This document shows positions 57,720 to 64,000 of a stretch of 64,000 nt of DNA, one piece after another. Both the position numbers and the translations under genes were made by a program. The notes beneath the pieces were generated by a model. That model searched no databases. It saw only the letters and a list, made by a program, of their open reading frames with translations, and was not told where the DNA came from. Source of the DNA: Pseudomonas anuradhapurensis (GTDB lineage: Bacteria > Pseudomonadota > Gammaproteobacteria > Pseudomonadales > Pseudomonadaceae); NCBI RefSeq assembly GCF_014269225.2, contig NZ_CP077097.1:3359001-3423000 (forward strand). Reading direction: 5' to 3'. Numbering within the stretch: position 1 is the stretch's first letter; every line of letters begins with the position of its first letter.

Positions 57720-59336
57720 ATGGCTACCCCGTCACTGGCCAGCCAGCCGCAACTGGCCCAACACGACGCCCGCCCGCAGCTGGCGCACAAGCCAGGCCGC
57801 GCCACCCTGATGTTGTTCTTCGGCCTGCTGCTGGCCGGGCTCGCCTACAGCACCTGGAGCCTGAAACAGGATGTCAGTGCCAGCGGCACGGTGATCACCA
57901 CAGTCACGCCATTCGTGTTGCTGGGCCTGGCGCTGCTGATCGCCCTGGGCTTCGAGTTCGTCAATGGCTTCCATGACACCGCCAACGCGGTGGCCACGGT
58001 GATCTACACCCACTCCCTGCCAGCACCGGTTGCCGTGGTCTGGTCGGGGCTGTGCAACTTCCTTGGGGTACTGCTTTCCAGCGGTGCGGTCGCGTTCGGC
58101 ATCATCGCCCTGTTGCCGGTGGAGCTGATCCTGCAGGTCGGCTCGTCTGCCGGCTTCGCCATGGTCTTCGCCCTGCTGCTGGCGGCCATCATCTGGAACC
58201 TCGGCACCTGGTGGCTCGGCCTGCCGGCCTCGTCCTCACACACCCTGATCGGTTCGATCATCGGCGTCGGCGTGGCCAATGCGCTGATGCACGGGCGTGA
58301 CGGTACCAGCGGGGTGGACTGGGCCCAGGCCAGCAAGGTCGGCTATGCCCTGTTGTTTTCGCCCCTGATCGGTTTTGCCTGCGCCGCTCTGTTGCTGGTG
58401 GCATTGCGTGCGCTGGTCAAACGCAAGGCGCTGTACCAGGCGCCGCAAGGGCAAACGCCACCGCCGTGGTGGATCCGCGGCGTGTTGATCCTGACCTGCA
58501 CCGGGGTGTCCTTTGCCCACGGCTCCAACGACGGCCAGAAAGGCATGGGCCTGATCATGCTGATCCTGGTCGGCACCCTGCCGATGGCTTACGCGCTGAA
58601 CAAGACCATGCCCAATGAGCAGGCGCTGCAGTTTTCCGCCGTTGCCGAGGCAACCCGCCAGGCGCTGGTACGCAGTGACCCGCTGACGGCCCCGGCCGAC
58701 CCGCGCCAGGTGCTTGCCCGCTTCGTTGCCGAACCCAAGGCCAGCCCGCACCTGGTACCGGCACTGGCTGCGCTGACCGGGACGATCGGCACAGAGGTCA
58801 AAGGCTACGGCTCGCTCAAGCGTGTACCAGCCGAGGCCATGGCCAATGTGCGCAATGACATGTACCTGGCCAGCGAAGCCATTCGGCTGATCGAGAAAAA
58901 CCAGCTGGTGACCTTCGATACCGACACCCGCAGCCATCTGCAGCTGTTCAAGACCCAACTGGACGACGCCACCCGCTACATCCCGCTGTGGGTGAAAGTG
59001 GCCGTGGCCATCGCGCTGGGGCTGGGGACCATGGTTGGCTGGCGGCGCATCGTGGTGACGGTGGGCGAAAAGATCGGCAAGAGCCATCTCAGCTATGCCC
59101 AGGGTGCTTCTGCGGAAGTGGTGGCGATGTGCACCATTGGCGCAGCGGACCTGTTCGGGCTACCCGTGTCGACCACCCATGTGCTCAGTTCAGGGGTGGC
59201 CGGGACCATGGTGGCCAACGGGTCAGGCATCCAGAAGCGCACGCTGGTCAATTTGCTGATGGCCTGGGTGCTGACCTTGCCAGCGGCGATGCTGTTGGCC
59301 GGGAGCCTGTACTGGCTTCTGAGTCACATTTTCTGA
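57720..59336 (+). CDS. Inorganic phosphate transporter, PiT family
   Basis: A 538-residue membrane protein of the PiT/PHO4 family that takes up metal-phosphate with protons. The duplicated signature is visible as EFVNGFHDTANAVATVIYT near residue 80 and VSFAHGSNDGQKGMGLIML near residue 263. GLPASSSHTLIGSIIGVG and GLPVSTTHVLSSGVAGTM are the paired re-entrant segments. A hydrophilic loop (about residues 300-420) separates the halves. The ATG at 57720 starts MATPSLASQ; the frame is open a further 18 codons upstream without a good site. Function is clear; the paralogue name is not. Confidence 0.93.
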   Translation: MATPSLASQPQLAQHDARPQLAHKPGRATLMLFFGLLLAGLAYSTWSLKQDVSASGTVITTVTPFVLLGLALLIALGFEFVNGFHDTANAVATVIYTHSLPAPVAVVWSGLCNFLGVLLSSGAVAFGIIALLPVELILQVGSSAGFAMVFALLLAAIIWNLGTWWLGLPASSSHTLIGSIIGVGVANALMHGRDGTSGVDWAQASKVGYALLFSPLIGFACAALLLVALRALVKRKALYQAPQGQTPPPWWIRGVLILTCTGVSFAHGSNDGQKGMGLIMLILVGTLPMAYALNKTMPNEQALQFSAVAEATRQALVRSDPLTAPADPRQVLARFVAEPKASPHLVPALAALTGTIGTEVKGYGSLKRVPAEAMANVRNDMYLASEAIRLIEKNQLVTFDTDTRSHLQLFKTQLDDATRYIPLWVKVAVAIALGLGTMVGWRRIVVTVGEKIGKSHLSYAQGASAEVVAMCTIGAADLFGLPVSTTHVLSSGVAGTMVANGSGIQKRTLVNLLMAWVLTLPAAMLLAGSLYWLLSHIF

Positions 59337-59392
59337 CCGGCCGGACATGCCGTAGCAGGACCGGCCGGTATATACCTGCAAGGTCGGTGTGG

Positions 59393-60088
59393 TCAGCCAG
59401 GGATCTTCAGGCCACGCTGCACCGCTGGTCGTTCAAGGAACACCGCCAGCACCCGCTGCACTTCCTTGAACTGATCGAAACCGACCAGTTCGCGGGCGTT
59501 GTACCGTTCTACCAGGTTGCGCACCCAAGGGAGGATGGCGATGTCGGCGATGCTGTAGTCATCGACCATCCAGTCCCGCCCCTGCAGATGCCGGTCGAGC
59601 ACGCCGAGCAGGCGCCGGGATTCGTTGACATAGCGGTCACGCGGGCGCTTGTCTTCGTATTCCTTGCCAGCAAAGAAGTGGAAAAAGCCGACCTGGCCGA
59701 ACATCGGCCCGATGCCGCCCATCTGGAACATCAGCCACTGCATCGTCTGATAGCGCTGGGCCGGGTCGCGGCTCAGCAACTGCCCGCTCTTTTCCGCCAG
59801 GTACTGCAGGATCGCGCCCGACTCGAACAGCGCCAGCGGCTGGCCGCCCGGCCCGTCGGGGTCGAGGATGGCGGGGATCTTGTTGTTGGCACTGAGCGAG
59901 ATGAACTCGGGGCTCAGCTGGTCATCGTTGTCAAAGCTGATTTTATGCGGCTCGTAAGGCAGGCCAATTTCCTCCAGCATGATCGACACCTTCACGCCAT
60001 TGGGCGTAGGCAGCGAATACAGCTGCAAGCGCTCGGGGTGCCGCGCCGGCCATTTACGGGTGATAGGGAATGCGCTCAGATCGGTCAT
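59393..60088 (-). CDS. Glutathione S-transferase, YghU/YfcG-like
   Basis: A 231-residue GST. The thioredoxin-fold N-terminal domain has LYSLPTPNGVKVSIMLEEIG, the TPNG form seen in Nu-class enzymes (YghU, YfcG) with disulfide-bond reductase activity. It continues with NNKIPAILDPDGP and the glutathione-contacting ESGAILQYLAEKSG. The C-terminal helical domain includes IADIAILPWV. The start is the ATG at 60088. It converges with the PiT gene. Confidence 0.9.
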   Translation of the reverse strand: MTDLSAFPITRKWPARHPERLQLYSLPTPNGVKVSIMLEEIGLPYEPHKISFDNDDQLSPEFISLSANNKIPAILDPDGPGGQPLALFESGAILQYLAEKSGQLLSRDPAQRYQTMQWLMFQMGGIGPMFGQVGFFHFFAGKEYEDKRPRDRYVNESRRLLGVLDRHLQGRDWMVDDYSIADIAILPWVRNLVERYNARELVGFDQFKEVQRVLAVFLERPAVQRGLKIPG

Positions 60089-60205
60089 GCTCGGCCCCTG
60101 CAGGAATGAAAGCTGCCACTTTAGGGACAACATCGCGGTTTGGCCATCGCCAGGCAAGTGACCGAAGGCGGCGAAGGCGCAGCTCCCTGCCGCGCCCAGT
60201 GGCAA

Positions 60206-60979
60206 TCAGTAACGCGGTGCTACAGCCTCGGAGCCCTGCGAGATGATGACTTCGACGCGGCGGTTAAGCTGGCGCGATTGCGCATCGGCATTGCTCGCCA
60301 CCGGGTACTCCTTGCCATAGCCCGCACTGGCAATCCGCGCGGCCGCCACACCCTGGCGACGCAAGGCATTGGCCACGGATATGGCGCGGCGCTCGGACAA
60401 CTGCTGGTTGAAGGCATCGCTACCGGTGGCGTCGGTGAACCCTTCCACCAGCACTTTGCGCTCCGGGTTGGCCAGCAGGTACTCGGCCAGTTGCCGGATG
60501 TTACGCTGGCTGCTGCCACGCAGTTCCGCGCGGCCGGTATCGAACAACACATCGCCGAAGGTCACCACGGTACCGCGTTCGGTCTGTTTGGCCTTGAGCG
60601 CCTGTAGCGCCTTCAACTGGGCAGTGCGCACATCCAGGCGTGCCTGGGTGCGCTGTGCCTCGATACCTTGCAGGCCGGCCTCTGCCTGGCGCAACAGGAT
60701 GGTCTGCTCGGCGCTCTCGATCTTGCGCTGGGCCAGGTAAGCCAACTGCTCGACGTCGGGCGACTTCCGGTTGTTCAGCGAAGCCCCTTCGGCCTTGCCC
60801 AGGGCGATGTAGGCTTCCTGGGTTTCCAGTGCGGCAATACGGCTGGATTCAGGCTTGCTCTGCAATACCGAATAAGCCTCACGGGCCTCCAACAGGCGGG
60901 CATTTTCCGGTGAGGCAGCGCAGCCGGCCAGCAGCAGGCCGAGTAGCGAAACCATGGTAAACAGTGGGCGTTTCGACAT
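60206..60979 (-). CDS. OmpA-family lipoprotein with DUF4398-like N-terminus
   Basis: A 257-residue outer-membrane lipoprotein. A signal peptide ends in the lipobox LLLAGC near residue 20. A long alpha-helical region follows (residues 25-145). The C-terminal OmpA peptidoglycan-binding domain has VTFGDVLFDTGRAELR and LVEGFTDATGSDAFNQQLSERRAISVANAL, with the NRRVEVII end. It anchors the outer membrane to peptidoglycan. It lies 11 nt after the DUF4398 lipoprotein gene on the same strand, so the two form an operon. Confidence 0.92.
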   Translation of the reverse strand: MSKRPLFTMVSLLGLLLAGCAASPENARLLEAREAYSVLQSKPESSRIAALETQEAYIALGKAEGASLNNRKSPDVEQLAYLAQRKIESAEQTILLRQAEAGLQGIEAQRTQARLDVRTAQLKALQALKAKQTERGTVVTFGDVLFDTGRAELRGSSQRNIRQLAEYLLANPERKVLVEGFTDATGSDAFNQQLSERRAISVANALRRQGVAAARIASAGYGKEYPVASNADAQSRQLNRRVEVIISQGSEAVAPRY

Positions 60980-60990
60980 GTTGGTGTCCT

Positions 60991-61371
60991 TCAGTGGATG
61001 ACGTTCTGCGGCGCTTCGAGCATTTCCTGCCTGAGCACCTCGATGCCTTTGCGGGCAGTGTCCAGTTGCTCCTGGCGTTTGCTGGCCATGGCCTTGCGTT
61101 CGGCCAGGCGGGCATCGGCCTCGGCCTGCTCGGCCAGCCGGCGGACCAGTTCGAGGTCGTGCTGGCCGAGGGCGCGCTCCATGGCGCTGAGCTTGTCCTG
61201 GGCGGCGCGCATCTCGACCGGGGCATAGTGCGTGGCATCGGCAGACACTGCGCGATTGACCGCGCTTCGCGTCAGTTCGATCTGCTCGCTGGGCATGAGG
61301 GCGCTGGCGCAGCCGCCAAGCAACATCAGCGAACCGACGAGCACGCTTTTGACTGTGGATCTGGCACGCAT
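60991..61371 (-). CDS. DUF4398 lipoprotein
   Basis: A 126-residue predicted lipoprotein. The signal peptide ends in LMLLGGC near residue 21. The rest is a charged coiled-coil helix (AAQDKLSAMERALGQHDLEL, AEADARLAERKAMASKRQEQ), as in DUF4398 proteins. The ATG at 61371 follows AAGGAGA. It is the first gene of a pair with the OmpA-like lipoprotein, and both may act together at the cell envelope. Confidence 0.88.
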   Translation of the reverse strand: MRARSTVKSVLVGSLMLLGGCASALMPSEQIELTRSAVNRAVSADATHYAPVEMRAAQDKLSAMERALGQHDLELVRRLAEQAEADARLAERKAMASKRQEQLDTARKGIEVLRQEMLEAPQNVIH

Positions 61372-61650
61372 GCAGGGTCTCCTTGAATGCGTCTGCACAG
61401 CTTTCGGGCACGGCGTTGCCGCCGTTGCCGGAGTGTCGATGCAGAAGGTTGGGCATGAACCAGGATGGCGGTGAGAAGCCCGCCCGCGTCAGCGGGCCGG
61501 GCAAGGGGGCAGCGTGAAATACGTGCGGGTCATCCTGGGCTTGTTGTGGTGAAGACGCGGCCAGAGTAGTGCGAAAAGCGCGAAGCCCAAATCGGACCTA
61601 TCGCTGAAAGACGTGCGATTTTTCAACAGGCAGGCGGCATCGCGCCGCCC

Positions 61651-62148
61651 TCAGCCTTGGCCATGCGCCTTGAGCTTGAGCTTTTCCGTGTCCACACGCA
61701 CGAACACCGAGTCGGCACTGACCGTCAGTACGTCGCCGGCCCAGACTTCGCAGAGCACCCGCGTCTTGCGCCCGACCTCACCTTCCACGCGGGCCTTGAG
61801 CAGCAACTCGACGCCCATCGGCGTAGGCTTCAGGTAGCTCAGGTTGAGCGTGCCAGTGACACAATCGATACGCGGCAGGCTGCCGGCTTCGCGGCCCTCG
61901 GCGCGGTAGTGGTAGGCCATCGCGGTCCAGTTGGAGTGGCAGTCCACCAGCATTGCCAGCAAACCACCGTAGACCAGGCCTGGCCAGCCGATGAAGGTGC
62001 TGTCTGGGGCATGCCGGCATAACAGATGGACGCCGTCGGCGTCCCAGTGGCTTTGCAGGTGCAGGCCGCTGGGATGGGAGCAACCGCAGCCGTAGCAGGT
62101 GCCGTCGGGTGCAGCCAGGGCCTGGAGGGAAAGGGGCTGGTCGTTCAT
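61651..62148 (-). CDS. PaaI-type hotdog thioesterase
   Basis: A 165-residue hotdog-fold protein. GTCYGCGCSHPSGLHLQ at the N-terminus is a conserved cysteine-rich start seen in this subgroup. FIGWPGLVYGGLLAMLVDCH contains the PaaI-type GGxxxxLxD core with the catalytic-acid position, and VTGTLNLSYLKPTPMG follows. It probably hydrolyses an acyl-CoA; the substrate is unknown. The gene follows gabP on the same strand. Confidence 0.85.
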   Translation of the reverse strand: MNDQPLSLQALAAPDGTCYGCGCSHPSGLHLQSHWDADGVHLLCRHAPDSTFIGWPGLVYGGLLAMLVDCHSNWTAMAYHYRAEGREAGSLPRIDCVTGTLNLSYLKPTPMGVELLLKARVEGEVGRKTRVLCEVWAGDVLTVSADSVFVRVDTEKLKLKAHGQG

Positions 62149-62168
62149 ACGCTTCCTGTGCTTGTTGG

Positions 62169-62193
62169 AATGGGGGCGGATAACGCCCCCATT
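62169..62193 (-). terminator. Intrinsic terminator after the gabP-like gene
   Basis: AATGGGGGCG (62169-62178) and CGCCCCCATT (62184-62193) form a perfect 10-bp stem with a 5-nt loop, 12 nt after the permease stop on the minus strand. The T-tract is weak. Confidence 0.7.
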
Positions 62194-62205
62194 TAAGCAG
62201 AAACA

Positions 62206-63588
62206 TCAGGCTGGCTGGGTGACTGCCTTGCCGCCTTTCTGGGTCAGCGACACCAGCAGGATGAACAGCGTCACACCTGCGGTCATCAGCGTCTCGTAGC
62301 GGTAGGCATCGCTGAACAGCATGTAGCCCAGGACCATGACGATGGTGCCGATCACCAGCCAGGTCAGGCACGGGAACAGCCACATCTTCAGCTCCAGCTG
62401 GCGCCCTTCGCGCTCGGCACGGGCACGCATGCGCAGTTGCGACACGGCAATCACCAGGTACACCAGCAAGGCGATGGCACCGGTGGTGGACAGCAGGAAG
62501 CCGAACACCTTGCCGGGGAACACATAGTTGACCAGGCAACCGGCAAAACCGGCCAGGGTCGACAACAGCACCGCCACGGTCGGTACGCCGGCGCCCGAGA
62601 TGCGCTTGGTCACGCTCAGCGCCTGGTCACGGGCACCCAGCGAATAGAGCATGCGCGACGCGGTGTACAGGCCCGAGTTCATGCAACTGGTCACCGCCAC
62701 CAGCACCACCAGGTCGACCAGCAGCTTGGCACCGGGCACATTCAGCACTTCCAGCACGCGCTGGAACGACCCCACCGCTTTCAGCCCCGGGTCGTTCCAG
62801 GCCACCAGCGACACCACCAGGAAGATCGACGCCAGGTAGAAGATGGCGATGCGATACACCACCAGGTTGGTGGCGCGGCGGATCTTGTCTTTCGGGTTGG
62901 CGGTTTCGTCGGCGGCAATGGTCACGATCTCGGCGCCGAAGAACGAGAAGATGGTGATCAACACGCCGCCCAGCACCGTGCCGAAGCCGTTGGGCATGAA
63001 GCCGCCGTGGTCCCACAGCCGGCTGACCCCGGACACCTCGGCCAGCGGCCAGGCGCCGAACACCGCCAGGCTGCAGACCACGATGAAGGCGATGATCGCC
63101 ACCACCTTGACCAGGGCGAACCAGTACTCGAAGGCACCGAAGTTCTTCACGCTGATCAGGTTGGTAGCCGACAGCACCAGCATGATCAGGAAGGCGAACA
63201 GCCAGGACGGCACAGCGGGGAAGTAGGCATGCAGGATATCGGCGCCGGCAATCGCCTCGACCGGGATGATCAGCACCCAGAACCACCAGTACAGCCAACC
63301 GATGGTAAAGCCTGCCCAAGGGCCGATGGCCTCGGAGGCATAGGTGGAGAACGAACCGCTGTTGGGGTTGGCGATGGCCATTTCGCCCAGCATGCGCATG
63401 ACCAGCAGCACCAGCAGGCCGGTCATGGCGTAGGAAATGAGGATGGCCGGGCCAGCGGTGGCGATGGCGTTGGAAGAGCCGATGAACAGGCCGGCACCAA
63501 TGATGCCGGCGATGGAAATCATGGAAACCTGACGGGAAGTCAGGCCGTGCTGCAAGGAGCGCTGTTTGTTGTTGTGTAGCGAAGCCAT
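62206..63588 (-). CDS. gabP: GABA permease-like amino-acid transporter
   Basis: A 460-residue amino-acid/proton symporter of the AAT (APC) family with 12 membrane helices. It begins MASLHNNKQRSLQHGLTSRQ, then SMISIAGIIGAGLFIGSSNA, the helix 1 substrate-binding motif GIIGAGLFIG. FSFFGAEIVTIAADETANPK and the SCMNSGLYTASRMLYSLGAR segment are typical of GabP-type members. The start at 63588 is an ATG behind GAGGG. It is divergent from a LysR gene, with which it shares 255 bp. The GABA specificity is by resemblance and could be another amino acid. Confidence 0.85.
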   Translation of the reverse strand: MASLHNNKQRSLQHGLTSRQVSMISIAGIIGAGLFIGSSNAIATAGPAILISYAMTGLLVLLVMRMLGEMAIANPNSGSFSTYASEAIGPWAGFTIGWLYWWFWVLIIPVEAIAGADILHAYFPAVPSWLFAFLIMLVLSATNLISVKNFGAFEYWFALVKVVAIIAFIVVCSLAVFGAWPLAEVSGVSRLWDHGGFMPNGFGTVLGGVLITIFSFFGAEIVTIAADETANPKDKIRRATNLVVYRIAIFYLASIFLVVSLVAWNDPGLKAVGSFQRVLEVLNVPGAKLLVDLVVLVAVTSCMNSGLYTASRMLYSLGARDQALSVTKRISGAGVPTVAVLLSTLAGFAGCLVNYVFPGKVFGFLLSTTGAIALLVYLVIAVSQLRMRARAEREGRQLELKMWLFPCLTWLVIGTIVMVLGYMLFSDAYRYETLMTAGVTLFILLVSLTQKGGKAVTQPA

Positions 63589-63793
63589 GAACAACCCTCG
63601 AATGGCTCGGCCGCGGCAAAGCGGCGGAAGATTGAAGCAGAATTCTTGTCAATTTCTGATGTTGGTTATTGTTGTTTTGCAGACGCTGGAAAAAGCCACT
63701 GACCTCCTCTTCGCACAACCGGTTGTCATCGTTGATCGAGGTCAGTATTAATCTATAGGGCGGGGTCAACAAACGACCTTTTCGAAACACATA

Positions 63794-63808
63794 ATTCCGT
63801 TATGGAAT
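63794..63808. promoter_or_regulatory. Candidate LysR-type operator
   Basis: ATTCCGTTATGGAAT has perfect 5-bp inverted arms and fits T-N11-A. It lies 35 nt before the LysR ATG and within the region shared with the divergent permease gene, the usual place for autoregulation. Confidence 0.45.
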
Positions 63809-63843
63809 GAACTCCTTCCTTTTTTGCTCGGTATTTGCCCCTC

Positions 63844-64000
63844 ATGTCCAAACGCCTGATGCCTTCGACCACCGCCCTCCAGTGCTTCGAAGCGGCCGCG
63901 CGCCACCTCAGCTTCACCCGCGCAGCGCAGGAACTGCACCTGACCCAGAGCGCGGTGAGCAAGCAGGTGGCCCAGCTCGAGGACATGCTGGCGCACTCGC
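63844..64000 (+). CDS. LysR-family regulator, 5' part
   Basis: The first 52 codons of a LysR-type regulator, cut by the right edge of the window. The helix-turn-helix is clear: TALQCFEAAARHLSFTRAAQ, then LHLTQSAVSKQVAQLEDML. It resembles GcvA/AmpR-like members. It is divergent from the GabP-like permease, so it may regulate that gene. The effector domain is outside the window. Confidence 0.9.
   Translation, partial: MSKRLMPSTTALQCFEAAARHLSFTRAAQELHLTQSAVSKQVAQLEDMLAHS

Overview
The window is a chromosomal segment of a fluorescent Pseudomonas, most likely of the P. putida group. Evidence for this is high GC coding sequence, REP elements of the P. putida type (for example 214-306 and 42896-42980), a PrrF iron-responsive sRNA, a liuABCD leucine-catabolism operon, and the conserved gacA-uvrC-pgsA-tRNA-Gly block. 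The two conserved ends (about 1-8.1 kb and 52.9-64 kb) flank about 45 kb of accessory DNA.

Layout. 1-6 kb: partial acyl-CoA ligase gene diverging from liuABCD, with two LiuR-type operators between them. 6-8.1 kb: S24/XRE repressor, DUF6124 gene, prrF sRNA and an odd sigma-region-4/FecR-N fusion, the last two behind Fur boxes. 8.1-11.4 kb: a compact, AT-richer minus-strand cluster with a predicted 22-residue peptide, a hairpin, a SagB-like flavin dehydrogenase, an AurF-like diiron oxygenase and an MFS exporter. Both enzyme genes carry a single-base frameshift. 11.4-12.3 kb: gene remnants. 12.3-17.4 kb: LysR regulator, SDR, MFS transporter and a two-subunit transketolase.

17.4-52.6 kb is a large iron-acquisition NRPS locus. 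It holds a diaminobutyrate aminotransferase, an MbtH protein, three SyrP/TauD-type hydroxylases (one fused to an NRPS), five NRPS proteins, an ABC exporter, a TonB-dependent receptor and a DUF3649-PepSY-DUF3325 inner-membrane set. Adenylation pocket residues read by eye suggest Asp, Dab, Asp, an unassigned residue, His and Gly. Three hydroxylases and an apparent starter condensation domain make an acylated peptide siderophore with beta-hydroxy-Asp and beta-hydroxy-His ligands the best hypothesis, similar in concept to corrugatin/ornicorrugatin. Two NRPSs begin with condensation-like domains lacking the HHxxxDG motif, exactly at the modules preceded by a hydroxylase. No thioesterase is visible. 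Fur-box-like sites sit in both main promoter regions.

52.9-64 kb is conserved housekeeping sequence: tRNA-Gly, pgsA, uvrC, gacA, small regulators, a PiT phosphate transporter, a GST, two lipoprotein genes, a thioesterase, a GabP-like permease and a partial LysR gene. The tRNA-Gly next to pgsA is a known integration hotspot in pseudomonads, which fits the accessory block beside it. All assignments come from reading the sequence; no database search was run.
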